Notes under the pieces: generated by a model
The model's input: only the letters and a program-made list of their open reading frames with translations
Database searches by the model: none
Told to the model about the DNA's origin: nothing
In this document: positions 1 to 12,879 of the stretch, one piece after another
How positions within the stretch are numbered: the stretch's first letter is position 1
Layout of the letters: every line of letters starts with the position of its first letter
From: Marthasterias glacialis
Taxonomy: Eukaryota; Echinodermata; Asteroidea; Forcipulatida; Asteriidae
Assembly (NCBI GenBank): GCA_911728455.2
Contig: OU452233.1
Location: forward strand, 16,119,587 to 16,183,586
DNA: 64,000 bases
Direction of reading: 5' to 3'
Program-made: the position numbers and the translations under genes

Positions 1-3000
1 AAGAGCGATATGTTTATTTTTAACTTCTGACTCAAGCCTGAAATTAAGTCATCGGAGAGAGGTTTCCTCCTCAAAAGGTTTGTTAGCCATCAGTGAGAAT
101 TAAAGGTTGTCTGATCGTTTATAATTCAACAGCATTTACATAATATGAAGACAAGCTTTAAAATAGCTACAAGCAATCAACCTGTCATTGTATTGACATG
201 GCCTCCTGACCCATATTTGCCGTTTAAAAAAAAAAAAAAAATACGGATGGTAGTTATCTTAAAGAAGCGTGTGCCACGAGTGGATTTTGAAACTGGGTTG
301 CTGTATTTATTTACACCGAAATAACGGAATTTGATCCGGGTCTTCAATCCGTACAATGTAATTTACCTTTTACTCTTTGTAAATTTAGAATGTCGATTTC
401 ATTTGTTTTCTAAAAATATAGCGGGTTAAAACCGCCACAGTGTTAGTTGTGTCTATCAATAAATAGCAAATACAAAAAAAAAATCGTTACATTTATTTGT
501 TTATTTAACTTTGTACATCAGTTCCTGTTCAATTTCCACTATCCTTTTTTTCTTCTCTCGCTATGTAGCAAGTTTGTAAGTATCCTGCCACATGCAAACC
601 TTGACTTTACTAAAACTGAAAAAAAAAAAAAAAAAAATTCTCTCGACTTTGACAGTATTTCACTGGAATAATTCACTGGGAGATGATTGATAATGGAATC
701 AACTTTATATTATAACTAAGTTTGTTGTTGTTTTTTGGTGTTTTGTTTCCCTCCTTGTTTAGAAGAAGAAGCACATCTTTGGGAACGAGCCAAAAAGTAT
801 CTTAAAATAGCCGAAAACATGTATTTACAGATGAATGGACATTTTCCTACAAAACAATATTCTCTCAAACACTTCTTGCTGAAATCATTCCATTATCCTT
901 TTTGGTTCTAGCCGTCTATTTGTCTTGGACCGCCCATCACTCGGCTCCATTGAAGATGTCACAAAAGGGGCTTAAAAAGAGTCTCGGTCAAGATCAAAGT
1001 CGCGAGAAATCCAACAGTCTTACCTTTAAAAGCATGTTACTGGCCGGTGCTTTTCGACTGTTATGAACGAGGTTGGATCAATTTAACGGACGTCGGCAGC
1101 ACTGGGCAATAAGAGAAGACAAACACTTACAAGGAAGATTCGCGTGGCGAGGGGAGGGGAAACCGAAGTGTGTTAGGAAATCTTTGTGTTGGGAGACAAC
1201 ATGGCACACAGGCAAAATGACTGTTTCTGTTCTGTTTCAAAAGGCAAGTTATTGTTCCGAAGGCCAATACTGTGAGATGCTCTTCTAGATTGTTCCCTCG
1301 TAGTGCTGCACATCGGCACTCCTTACCTCCTTATCTTGCTTTCCATCATCTTACAATGTATTCCAGTTGAAGAGGAATGTGAATCTTCCACCTTTAAATT
1401 TATTTATTTTCCTTGTAGCCCTTACCTTTTGGCGTTTTGATGGTTGATTTTCCAAATGAAAACAAAACATTAACAGCAACATCAAAAGCAACATTAACAG
1501 CAACACCAACAGCAACATTTACAACAACAACAACAACAACAACAACAACATTGCACATCCATCACGGTGCTTTTATAGTGTGTAATAATAATAATAATAA
1601 TGATAATAATAATAAACAATAGAAAGTATATATATATTCTCCAAGTAATTTACATTCTTTCTTTTCTTTCATTTAGCTCAGTGTAACCGAAATAAATTAG
1701 CTCATGGGTAAAGGGCATACGGTTAAAGTCCTTTTCACTATTGCAGTTCGATAAAGGACAATGAACCTGTTATACATATATTTTGTTAAGAAACAAACTA
1801 TCTTTCAAGTATCTAGGGAAAGTTTGTCAATTCAATTCAATAAACTTTACTTCCGCAACAAAGCACTCACAGTTGTAGTAATGCAATAAACGATTGAGGA
1901 AAGGTCAGCTATACAGTATACAAAAGTGATCGGAAACACGAACATTCAGTTTTGAGGACAACCCATCCATTAACGATTTATTTACTTTTTTTTCGCATTG
2001 GGTCTACAAACTTGCGTAAAAATACATACTTACACAACAGTTATAAAACACCGCGGTTACAAAAGAACTACACGTACAATGCCTCGACTTCTATTGCTGA
2101 AGGCATGCATACTTTGAAGAGACTCAAATGAAAAAAAAGGGGAAAAAAACTAAAATCTTATGTTATGGAGATCACATTGTATGATTTCAGTTACAACGTT
2201 TTGACGCGACAATTGAAGTGGGTCCATTCCGAAAACGTGCTCAGTCATTATTGCTGTTTTACAACCGCTCAGATTTGTAACTGGATTTGCGATACAATTG
2301 TGGACCACATGTGAATCATGTCATTACATGCGCTGGAATGCATAACGCCACTCTACTCTTACACAAGGTGGAATAGTCTTAAACTAAAAGGCAGATCCGC
2401 GGTTTATTATGTAGGTTAGTTTACGTGTTCAATTTGATATTTCTCTTGCCTAATAAATCAAGTGTTATAGAACAGATTCGTGCGTAGACTTGAAAATGAC
2501 AGACGGAGTCCTTTTATTTTCAGAACCATTGGTGCATGTCTATTCTGTAAGACCCTTAATCTAACTTTCTGATAAACTGTATCAAGTATTTGGATAATAT
2601 CTGGCGTGCCAGCCTGTGACACGGCCGACCGGGGAAGAAAAATGTTTTAAAGCTTGCATGGACCAGCAAAATGTAAATTAACAGCAATTCCAGGTGAGAG
2701 GAAATCGATTTAAATTTCCTTACAGATGTTGATCCCACCGCTGCACCTTTTTTGCCTCATTATTTGTTTATTGATCGGCGGCGTGGAATGTGTTGTAATT
2801 AAAGTAACGTTATATTCTACATGACCTGGATAATATAAAACAAAGGGTAAAAAAAAGGGGGGATCATTCGCAACTTGCAGAGCAGTTGGAGCCGGATGAA
2901 AAAATGGTGTATGTAGCATACATGTGTGGCGGTCACATGGACTTCGGATGGGTGAGGCAGGGGTGGGAGTTAGTAGTATGGTTAGGAGGAGGTGGGGAGT

Positions 3001-4200
3001 ACAAGAGACGGGGAGATCAGTCAGACGAAGTGGGCAACGTTTTGTAAGATCCCTTCGTGGTTATACATTTCTCACAGCCTGGATAGTTAAGTGGTTCCGA
3101 CTGAAGAAGTATCCCCTGACATCTAAAATGAATCAATTGATGGAACTGCTGACCGTAACCTGCACCCAAAAACAATTTTTCGCATCATTTTCATGTGACT
3201 ATTGATCTGTAAGATTGTCTACATCCCGGTCCTCCTTTTTGTTCGATTTTGTGGACATAGATTTTTTTTCTTCGTCTTCGTTTCTTCTTTTTTTTTCTTT
3301 TTCTTTTTTAAGGTCAGCCGATATCCGTTAAAATGAAAAGGATAAACTTATTTTCATTTCGTGCTTTTGTTCCATGCATAAGTTAGAACAACTTTTGTTT
3401 TCTCTCTCTTTTGTTGTTTGAGTTTATAGGAAGTTATTATCAATAGAATAAATAAATAATAATGATTGCGTGCTTTCTTAATGACTAAGGTCGGGGGAAA
3501 ATGCCCTAGTCTGGTTCCTTGATATTATTTCCCCGTAGTAACACTTTCAATCGACTCAAAATACACACAAGACGTCAGGGCAGCAACGCAGTCAGGCTGT
3601 TTCCTTCTTTCTTTGTTTCTATCCTTTTTTTTCCCCTTTTCTTTCGTTCCTTTTTTTCTTTCTTTTTCTTTGTTCTTTTTTATTCTTTATTTTTATTCCT
3701 TTTTTCTTTGTCTTTTTTTTTTCATTTCGAGGATAGAGATGACGCTAATCGTTCAAGGCTAGGACTGGAATTATTTTTGAAATAAACTGAGTATTTATAG
3801 ATGAGGGTTGGATCTGTTTTTTATGTGTGACTTCCAGAAAGCATCCCATTCCGCTTCTTCGAAGTGTTTTGTTAAAAATGGAACATCCTAACTGATGGTG
3901 AAATAGCGTTCCATTTCGAAAAAAAACAATAATAATATTACTCCCGGGTTGGCATTTTTTTGTTTTTATGAAATTATGAAAAGTATAAAGCATCATTGAT
4001 TAAGATGGAATATTTTGAAAGAAAACAAGTTGTCAAACGACGGTCCACAAAGTCACTATTCTTGTTTTTAAGTGTTGAGCTAAGGGGATGGGGTTTTATC
4101 ATTTTGGGCAATGTTCACAGGCAGGCACATCAGTTTAATAAATTGATTCAAGCGGTTTCAGGCAAATTTTGAATTCCATGTTTTATACAAGATTTAATCT
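1..4200. other. gene-free stretch
   Basis: Only AT-rich low complexity, the CAA/TAA microsatellites and T-rich runs (3260-3310, 3600-3725). Short open frames here show no splice context or recognisable protein. Confidence 0.6.
1475..1618. repeat. (CAA)n then (TAA)n microsatellites
   Basis: ACAGCAACA units pass into ACAACAACA (1520-1551); an (AAT)n block lies at 1583-1615. Confidence 0.85.
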
Positions 4201-4289
4201 ACTTACAGTGATTATATCTTGCTCAGATTGGCGCAAACTTGCGATTTCCGTGTGTCCTATAAAGAAACACCGGAGACGGGATTTTTCAC

Positions 4290-4470
4290 TTCGGGGCAGG
4301 AGCACAGGGGCCTTGCTTTTCAGTGGGGGGGGGGGGGGGAGGGGAAGGAGGGGAGGGGAAGGAGGAGGGGCAGAGGCTATGTTTTAATGAATTGCATGTA
4401 TCTGTTTTTTTTTTTCATGGATGGCACCAGCCCTTTGGGGCACTGGAAAACTGTGACTACGCCGCTGCTT
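4290..4470. mobile_element. G-rich MITE family N, copy 1 (partial)
   Basis: A 15-base G run (4325-4339) and GA-rich block, ending near GACTACGCCGCTG, a decayed form of the N terminus GGCTACGCCACT. Confidence 0.4.
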
Positions 4471-4829
4471 AGAAGGTGTTTCGTGGATGTGTTTACCCCA
4501 GCAATTCAAAATAATGATGAAATCATACCTTGGACCAGCTAGTGAGGGCGTGCGCGATCAAACACCTCTGCTAGCTTGACCAATAGGGAGCTGCTGTATA
4601 GACACAGCGAACCCTCCGGGACAGAAGCTCAGAAATTCACCCACTGCGTAGGTCAGTAGCAACTGTAATTGTTTTTAAACCAAAACTACTATTTTTTTTT
4701 ATAGTATTGTTGTTTAAGTAATTGGAATCTTCCTGGTTGTGAAATCAAACCATTCTCAAAAGCATAAAGTACTGTAACCCGTAGACACGAATATACATTA
4801 ATTTTGTCGAAGAGAAGAGTGGGAAGACA

Positions 4830-5010
4830 TGTTCAGTTTTATACGTGGGGAAAGCTCAATTTGGAAAACCCGCGTTACAACCAGACAGGGACTGGAAATA
4901 CAATCCGTATTCCAAGCTGTAGTTCGAGGTGGGATTCGGGCCAGGGTCCATAAGGGGGAAAAATATCGCTGTATAAGCCATTACTACTGTTGCCCTTGGA
5001 TACCTGTCAT
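4830..5010 (-). mobile_element. decayed copy of the 40-41 kb SINE family
   Basis: Minus-strand B-box-like GGCCCGAATCCC and the body string TTTCCAGTCCCTGTCTGG, with the same spacing as in the 40.4 kb copy. The head is degraded. Confidence 0.45.
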
Positions 5011-5095
5011 GAGAAGAAGGTAATGAAATGTCAGATTTAGATTGGGAGGAGGGTTGGGGTGCAAATGGAATGAACGCATCAAATCCGAGCTCACC

Positions 5096-5266
5096 TATAG
5101 AGAAGTTGCTTGACCCCGGAAAAAGTTCATTTCGCAGCCATGTTGGGTCCAGCCATGTACAAACTCAATGGCTGGCGCGTGGTCTGCTCAATGATTTCCA
5201 GCGTCTGTTTGTGCACGCAGCATGAGAAAAAGGTCTCAGGTGACGTCACGGGAAAACCTCTCTATA
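5096..5266 (-). mobile_element. MITE family F, copy 1 (intact)
   Basis: 171 bp with termini TATAGAGAAGTTGCTTGACC and AACCTCTCTATA. Interior has CAGCCATGTTGGGTCCAGCC and GTGACGTCACGGG. Relative to the copies at 34.5 and 48.2 kb it is reversed and lacks their insertions. Confidence 0.75.
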
Positions 5267-5385
5267 CATCCAAGGCTCCGGCCTAAGATTGGATTTGAAC
5301 CGGAGTCTGAAGAGATCGTAATCAGGGAATAATACCACTAGCACAACCTGATCCCCATTTCTCTTGTCATTAAAAGACACAAATG
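5267..5385 (-). mobile_element. SINE head fragment
   Basis: Minus-strand GATCAGGTTGTGCTAGTGG (A-box-like) and CCGGTTCAAATCC (B-box-like), about 50 bp apart as in tRNA-derived heads. It abuts foldback F1. Confidence 0.45.
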
Positions 5386-5989
5386 GTAAAGTATGACTTC
5401 AGAAAGAAAACCTTCTCGATGAATTTCGTTTTAAACACTGTCACCTATGTCAATTTTTGTTCCACCTCTACTCTGAGGTTAAAGGTGTAAGAACCTTGAA
5501 CAATTCCTCGGGAAAGCATGAAGCAGAGTTCATGTACTCTGCGCCATGAACAGACGTGATTGATTCTCCATGAGGGGTGGATGGGGAAGGAGGTTCTGAT
5601 CTTTTACACGTCTTACTCTTTTCATCTTTACAAAATAACGGATACCCCACCCACATTGTTCTCGCATCAAATCATCTCGGTCGTAAATGGGGAAAAAATA
5701 CGATTGTCAGCCATAGAGTCATGTCTGTTTCGTGTTTAATAATGGACGAAGCCCATTCATTATTGACTATTGCATTCATGCGCTCGTGTTTAAATGTCAT
5801 TACGATAGATAACTCTTGTGGTCATAAATCAAAGTCCAGAGAGACACCGTGGTTTTTGGTGATTCATCACTGGTCTCTAAAGTCGTGTGTGGGATCAAAG
5901 TGCCTTGAGAATGAAGCACTTTAAAGGTGTACAGTTATGACATCATTGGTGTTTGGAAGAGTAGCGACATTCTCATCCACTATATCTAG

Positions 5990-6145
5990 GACCCAGTTTT
6001 ATACAGCTGCTTATCAAGCAAAAAATATTGCTTAAAATTGTTATGCTAAGCGAAGATGAGCAGGATACCAGTCGGAGATTGAGCAAGTGAGTATTTCGAC
6101 TGGTAACCTTATTTTGATATGCATAATAGTTGTGTTGCACGCAGT
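5990..6145. mobile_element. MITE family G, copy 1 (decayed)
   Basis: GGACCCAGTTTTATACAGCT, GCAAAAAATATTGCTTAAAA and GACTGGTAACCTTATTTTGA correspond to the G2 consensus. Confidence 0.5.
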
Positions 6146-6207
6146 CGGTTTGAGCCAGTTTGAGCGAAGTGGGCGTGGCTCACTTTGGAAATACGTCACC
6201 AACAGGA

Positions 6208-6420
6208 TAGACCTTTATCATGCTGCCACCATCTTGGTCATGTTCCCATTATCAATAACTGTAATGAACGTTCACATTAGTGCACAAAAAGGAACCAGAC
6301 TATTTTTGTTCCAGTTTGGTTACATTGATTTGGACTGGAGAAAAATCAAGATGGCCACGTATAATTATATACCTTTATCATGGTGCCGCCATCTTGTTTT
6401 CCCACACCTCAAATCGATAT
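6208..6420 (+). mobile_element. MITE family A, copy 1 (decayed right end)
   Basis: Starts TAGACCTTTATCATGCTGCC and contains CAAAAAGGAACCAGACTATT as in copy A2 at 38.2 kb. The right side has a second partial terminus, ACCTTTATCATGGTGCCGCC. Confidence 0.6.
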
Positions 6421-6539
6421 AAACCAAACTGAAAGGGCTAGTCTGGTACCCATCCAGTACACGAGAATCAGTATTCAGTAATACTATTTCATACGGGGAG
6501 CAAGACTAAAATATGGCAGCAGCCTGATAATGGTCTATT

Positions 6540-8650
6540 ATAGTGTTTTAGTAAACACATCATGCAATCTAAGATCGGTCTGAACCCCTTCTTTAACATG
6601 TGCTGTACATGTGCGCGTTTGTACATTAAGATGATTTAAATTTATTTTACCTGAAAAGAGCAGGGTGGGGCGAGTTGAGTATTTTGTAGTCTGGTTTCCT
6701 GGAGACGTTAGGATTAATTCGGCGTCGATTAATTTGTAACGCTGGGTCTCAAACGGCCGAAACGCGCCGGCACACCAGATGCAGCAGATCATCGTTGCAG
6801 CTTGGCAGTCGTGTTCTCGCATGATCTCGAGAGATTAGTCGTGACTGGCATAAGGTAATGGGTTTAGTTACTCGGTGTACGACAGACTGACTCTGACGTA
6901 ATTACGGAGGAAATGTATACCGCAAAGATCCCCCGATTCTTTCATTGAGACTGTCATGAAGGCGATTAAAGAGGAAGAAGTTTAAAAAGTGCCCTACATC
7001 ATTTGAAACAGTCACCATGAAAAAAACATCCAGAGTCGAATCTGACGATTTTGACACCGAGTAGTTGCATATTGCTCACAATGAGTACATTTACTGCCTC
7101 AAATGACGAGAGGCATTTTGTTCGATGGATTCTAGTTGATCGGAAAGCGTGTAGGAACCACCAAAATGCCACAGAGGAACATGTACGTCTGATATAACCT
7201 TTTTACACAGTTACTAGTTCATCATTTTAGTAAAACAAAATAATAAAAAATCCCTTCTTTTGAGTTGCCTTAACATGGAAGTTACTTGTTGGCTGTGGAA
7301 ACAATGTGCACTTCCTTGTTCAAATGTGGAATCTTCACATGGCAGTTTGATTTTAACTCGCATGATTTTAACTCGCATTCTTCACCAATTTGACCTATTT
7401 CTGGGTCATTTTGCCACATATTCGGGATCATACTGACCAAAATGGATCAGGCCCCACGGGACCAGAATCCGGGTCAATTCTGACCCAGGAGTTTAGAGTC
7501 TTAACATACTTCTGTTCATGTCTGCTTAAACAGGTCTTCGAAGTTTGGTGCCGATCAGATTTCAAAAGGATGTCGAGCAGATTGCTTGAAACATATTTTG
7601 CTTAGCTTTCAGAAGAAATGGGAAGGGAACTTAATCTCCATAATGGTATTTCATTGTAACCCAATCTATTATTGTCTATATAATTTCCCCTGCTTAAAAC
7701 AGCCGTATGCTTAAAATATGATTCTGACAAATTGAGCCAAAAACTGAAGGTTCCGCATCTACTGCCCCCTTTAAGATAAGAAACCGTACTCATAGTCTAA
7801 CCCCCCCCCCCCCGCAACATCTCATCTTTGTTTACACAAACTCCACATTCCAGCCTCTATTTTCACGACCGCCTTATTGTTTCATGAGTACCTCACTTCG
7901 CCTTCGTCTCATCGTTCCTACCTTCGGAGCAGCTGATGCATCATCATCGGTCCTCTTCCGGCAACATCCTCAAGACAATCAGGGTCCGAACATCGCCCAG
8001 AGCCACCGTTTTGAATTCTTCAAAACGGTTTCAAAACTTTTAAAGAGGAATAGTCCAAGAAGGGGTTTCTTTTGAAGATTTATAGATGCATGATCCGTGC
8101 TCATGTAATCTGTGCTCGAAAATGAATTGATTCCAGCGAATGAAATTTTACATTGTTATCTTGGAAAGAATACAATTAGTAAATCGCGTTTTGACCTCGT
8201 AGATGGCAATAAAAATGTTGTTCTTGAAACGGTTATCGTGGCCAACCGCCCCACTTGAAAATGTGTACCACCGCCATGCCCGCTGCTGATACCCAGAAGT
8301 CAGCAGCAAGGCATCCGGCTAAAATTGAGCAAGCAGCACGCGGAGTTCGTTTGTTCTGCTCACACTTTTTTTTATTATTATTATTATTATTTTTTTTTTA
8401 TTTAATAACTGAAAATACTCTTAAGAAATAAACATCAATTTAAAACTAAAACCTCTTTACGAATCTGAAAAAAAAAATTGAATAGTCCAAAAGATGTCGG
8501 CATTCGGAGAAAAAAACATTAAAATGAAGGTGAGCTATTTTAAGGGAAATCAAATAACCACTTGAAAAAAATATATATTGATTCGGGGAAAATCATTTAA
8601 AATTCTTTACTTTAGATTGTTGGTAAAAATAATATATACATATATATATA
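6540..8650. other. gene-free stretch
   Basis: No exon or foldback recognised. A C run is at 7801-7814 and a self-complementary TGGGTCATTTTG / CAAAATGGATCAG / CTGACCCAGG patch is at 7390-7500. Confidence 0.55.
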
Positions 8651-8706
8651 ATATTAAAAACATGAAACAATGTTTAGGAATCCCTGTGTAAGTCTCCATT
8701 GGGGAC

Positions 8707-8926
8707 AGTGTTGTAGCCAGCATCCTTTTCGCAGGGAGGGGTAGGTGGGCAAAGGGGGGGGGGCATACACTTGTAGAGGGGCAATTTCAGTTGATGTCAA
8801 GTCTAACATTGCCTGATAATAGCAAATTTCAAGGTGTCCACAGGCTGACAGAGGAGGGCAAGCAGGGGTCGAGATGTTCCACAGGGGGACAGCTGCCCCC
8901 TTTTGCCCCCGCTGGCTACGCCACTT
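8707..8926. mobile_element. G-rich MITE family N, copy 2
   Basis: AGTGTTGTAGCCAGC at the left and GCTGGCTACGCCACTT at the right are inverted termini. The interior carries a G12 run and CAGCTGCCCCCTTTTGCCCC. Confidence 0.65.
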
Positions 8927-9444
8927 ATGGAAAAACTTCATACGAGCCTGCACACAAGAGTTACCGGTACGGAGTTGTTGGCGGCAGAAAACGAAATGCT
9001 ATTAGGGAACTACGTAATGTAATACGGGTATGTTAGATCGAGCGCGGTAATCCGGCAGTCAATTGCAGCGACATTGTGGCGACCTTATCAGCATCCACAT
9101 ACACAAACACACAAAACAGGAAGAAAAAAAAACATCGCCGTCGTAAAACTCTTAAATTAATAGCTAATTCTACAACCTCATCCGAAAGCTTGAAAGCTGA
9201 TTTCACCTGAAATTTCCGGATTGCTTTCACTTCTACAAGTCAACATAGACGAATACAGGTAGCATGATGCGTTATCGAAAAGGCTTGCGATGGAATATCG
9301 TTCGAAAATGATGGCTCGACCACAAGATATAGTCTTTGATGTAAACCCATCACACTATGGCGATTTGAGCTTATTCTGGGGGATTTGCACTGCTATACAT
9401 TTCAAAATCAGTGAGATTTTTGATTGAAACGTATGTTGTATTCC

Positions 9445-9540
9445 AGCTGGCGTAGCCATGACCTTTTCAGTTGGGGACAAGGTGGGAATTGCTTTTTGCT
9501 TTTTAGTGGGGGGGGGGGGCAGGGACCATTTTTGTTCTTT
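9445..9540. mobile_element. G-rich MITE family N, copy 3 (left end only)
   Basis: AGCTGGCGTAGCCATGACC followed by a G12 run. Confidence 0.45.
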
Positions 9541-10929
9541 TTTTTTAATTTTTTTATGGGGGCATACTTCTTACGTATACATAATAGTTCTGAGTTGTTC
9601 AACTCTCGGTGTATTGAACTATTGTACCGTACGACTACGTGATAACCCAAGTTATCTTTAATTACAAAACTGGTGCTGTCAAACTCAAGTTTGTCATCAG
9701 CGTAGTCTTCCGTCAGTCACCATCCTAAGCCTCGTCAACTACTTCACGTTGACGCAGTTGACGTCGCCTCTCATTCCCAACAACAACACCACCTCTAGTC
9801 TTGTCCAATTCCGTTGAGTTCAATGACTCTATCTTGCACAAACATACACACACGCCCGGACATTTTTTTTTTGTATGCTCTTAAGTTATCCCACTGATCT
9901 GGCCGAATATGTCCTGAGCAATGATCTTTTTTCAATTAGTTACAGGACCAACCGTGGACTTAACGTTTATCAGTGACACTTTCAATCCAGCGTAGGCTTT
10001 CAATCATTACCGAAAAATACTTGGAATGACACTGATGAATGCATCGTAACTGTTGTGATAGGGAAACGGTATTCTATTACAATTAGAGATACTAATTTCA
10101 ATCCACCTGCTCTTCGAGGATGTTGTATGACAAAACAAAGTCTTCACTGTAACAGCTAAAGTTTCAGTTTCATCTTTACTTTCCGACGAGATACCCCCCA
10201 CAGGAACACCGTAGGGGTGTTCATAGACAAAGGCAAGCCTGGTGCGGAAAATAAATGAAACAATAGTCCTCAAGTCACATCGAGGGTAGTGACTTTTAGT
10301 TTTGCAATAATATTAATTGCTGGCGCTGCATGGCGCTAGCTTAGCCCACAGAGTGAATAAAGGAGTGTCAGTTTACTAAAGATATAACGGAAGATTGACT
10401 CCATCGATTCGGAGACGTTAGCCTTCAATCTGAGATTTTCAACAAAATCTGAAAGTCAAATAGAGCGTCTAGGGGGAAAAGGGGGATTTTGTTTTTTCTT
10501 CAAAAAGCTATCTCCATCAATATTTTGACTCAATGTTTTTGCAAATCTTTTCTTAAAGATCGTATAGGAGCAATGATGAGATAAAATATCCAAGGGTGCC
10601 GTTTTTGACCACCGAATGCAGCTCGAGCAAACGGTTTGAACTGCAACGATGTACACTTGAATCTTTGTGACAGACTTAAAAAAATGTTTTATTTTTCAGT
10701 ACAAATGGGACGATTAATTATTATTATTATTTTTAAATGAAAATGTGTCTTTACTGCTGAAGAAACTTTTCTACAGAAACGGCCGCCTAACTGTCGGGAC
10801 GTGTTGATTGTAAGAAAGGTATACAGCCACGGCCCAGCGGTCGCTGAACTCATCTACGCATTGCTTTTACTTAATATTCCACGGTTCAATCTTGAACTGT
10901 ACATCAAGCCAATTTTAAGAACGGGCTAG

Positions 10930-11065
10930 AATTCACTAAGCACAAAGACTCATGAGATAGTCAATGTGATCTTGGTTGCTAAGCAAAGTGTGATGTCACA
11001 ATGCAACATCACGCTGGTGATAACGACAACTTTATCTGCATGTGAATGTTAGCGCTTTGTTAAAT
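10930..11065. mobile_element. MITE family H, copy 1
   Basis: CACTAAGCACAAAGACTCAT, GCTAAGCAAAGTGTGATGTC and TGTTAGCGCTTTGTTAAATG match the H layout. Directly precedes B1. Confidence 0.45.
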
Positions 11066-11073
11066 GGAGCTTG

Positions 11074-11229
11074 TGCATTGATATCATCACGCCGCCATCT
11101 TAGAGGTAAAACGATGATGCAATAATGTAAAACGCAAATCTTGTACGCGCGGCGCACCGGGCAGGCCAATGAGCAACCTTCTATTGACCTCCAGCCGAAA
11201 GCGCCCTACTTAAGTGACGTCAATTGCAT
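11074..11229 (+). mobile_element. MITE family B, copy 1
   Basis: Left terminus GCATTGATATCATCACGCCG and right terminus TGACGTCAATTGC. Interior holds CCATCTTAGAGGTAAAACGA and CCGAAAGCGCCC, shared with copies at 17.96, 23.0 and 59.7 kb. Abuts a family H element. Confidence 0.65.
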
Positions 11230-11527
11230 AGGGTTCTATTACAGAGAGCCGTATGAGGGGGCAGGCATTTTTCTGCTTACGGAGCGCTCATAATAACATC
11301 TGTTTTATTTCTTAACCACATGTTAACGTAAGCCAGGCAAAGGGCTTGCCAAGTTGACGGCAGTTTTCAGTAAGCAGATAAGATTTGGCGAAACTATGCG
11401 TCTCGAAATCACACTTTTGGGGCTCCCTGTAAAATCTTATTAATCGTTTATGAAGTAACGTACACTTCTTCTTTTTTCTTCTTGTTTCCATTTTTCTTAT
11501 ATTTTTTTTTTTAGGAAAGTTAACCCT

Positions 11528-11697
11528 GGGGCCGACTTAATAGAGTGCTGAAGATTGATGTTAACTGCGAATCAACCTTATTTGCTAAGCAAAGTGGGAT
11601 GTCAAGACACAATCACTATGGCAGTATTGACAACTCATCTTTTTAAGATGAATAAATGATTAGTGTTTTATGAAATCGAGCCATGGTCATTCAGGTC
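11528..11697. mobile_element. MITE family H, copy 2
   Basis: GGGGCCGACTTAATAGAGTG at the left, GCTAAGCAAAGTGGGATGTC, GACAACTCATCTTTTTAAGA, and TTTTATGAAATCGAGCC at the right. Confidence 0.55.
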
Positions 11698-11829
11698 AGT
11701 GGCCGGAGTCCGGACTATGGAATTGAGAACTTGGTGATTTGAGCGCGTCCCCCCCCCCCTTTACGCCGGAATTCCACCAATAACTGATCGAGGTCTAGGC
11801 TCATATGCGAGACTGGCATTTTCAATTAA

Positions 11830-11960
11830 AGCCCCGGTTCAACATTGGTAAAATGACTTCAATTCTTAATACAAATCAAAATATTTGTAATAACACCAAC
11901 CAGTGGAAATGACAGCTCATTTTGTTGTTTCATTTACGAGAAAACGGTAAAAATGCATTC

Positions 11961-11996
<36 letters not shown>

Positions 11997-12191
11997 TATA
12001 GTTTTCCTCTTACTGAGACGAAAACTAATTTTGGATCTTATTTCATTTATTATTTAAAAGCGATAACACTTCGGTAAGCAATATTTACAAGGAATGTTTT
12101 CTCCCATCATTATCTTTATACCATGTAAGATAAATCTAAAATCTTCGACCACTTATATTTTTCCTTCGTACCAATGTTGAGCTTAGCCTTT
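11830..12191. mobile_element. MITE family C, copy 1
   Basis: Preceded by TTAA (11826-11829); left terminus AGCCCCGGTTCAACATTGG, right terminus CCAATGTTGAGCTTAGCCTT. Interior shares GACAGCTCATTTTGTTGTTT and CGAGAAAACGGTAAAAATGC with copies 2 and 4. A poly-T run interrupts the middle. Confidence 0.7.
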
Positions 12192-12667
12192 GTATAATTG
12201 TCGCCATTTACTGCCATTTGGCTCTCGGGGCTACCACATGCAGAAACGTTTACGCTAATGCATTACCCAGCTGACACCCAGTTAGCCAGTTAATTGGTAA
12301 AACATCCAAAGACGAGTATCTGTGTTAGTTTGAATCTGAAGACTCAATGATCAATGTTTATACCAGAAACAATCCTCAAGAGAAATATTTCCGTCTGCAG
12401 TACGTGTTGAGAGCAAAGCAGTTGAATACCCCAAACTAATGTAAAACGAACTTGCACACCGCCTTGCACTCCTTGTGTTGTTCTCATCACGCCGTGAACA
12501 CCGATAGATTAATTTTGTTCACAGGTTGATTTAATGGAGTGTTCCTATTTCAAAACAATAGTGAACTTTTCAAAAAGCCAAAGATGTACTTTCCCTGAGT
12601 TTTGTAAGCGTCTGTAGTGGCCGTTTTCGAAATCACGCCTTAGGATTATAGGACCCGGTCCACACGT

Positions 12668-12875
12668 CAGTGGTGTAACCAGCGCAGGGGGAGGGGGGGG
12701 GGAGTCCCCTCCCGTGCGGACCCCCTTGGTCCCAACCCGGAGTTTAGGTTGAAAGAAGTGCGCAAATGGATGGTTTCATACCTCAAAAGGCCCCAGGGGG
12801 AAAATAACTTAAAACAATTATGTGTTTGCTCCCGCTTGCCCCACCCTTCAAAATGAAGAATTGGTTACGCCACTG
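12668..12875. mobile_element. G-rich MITE family N, copy 4
   Basis: CAGTGGTGTAACCAGC at the left and TTGGTTACGCCACTG at the right form inverted termini around a G-rich then C-rich interior. Confidence 0.65.
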
Positions 12876-12879
12876 CGGC

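Noticed and set aside
5269-5360. Possible tRNA gene
   Set aside because: Only degenerate A/B-box strings; acceptor-stem pairing is absent, consistent with a SINE fragment.
6087-6422. 111-codon frame
   Set aside because: It runs through MITEs G1 and A1; the translation is of repeat DNA.
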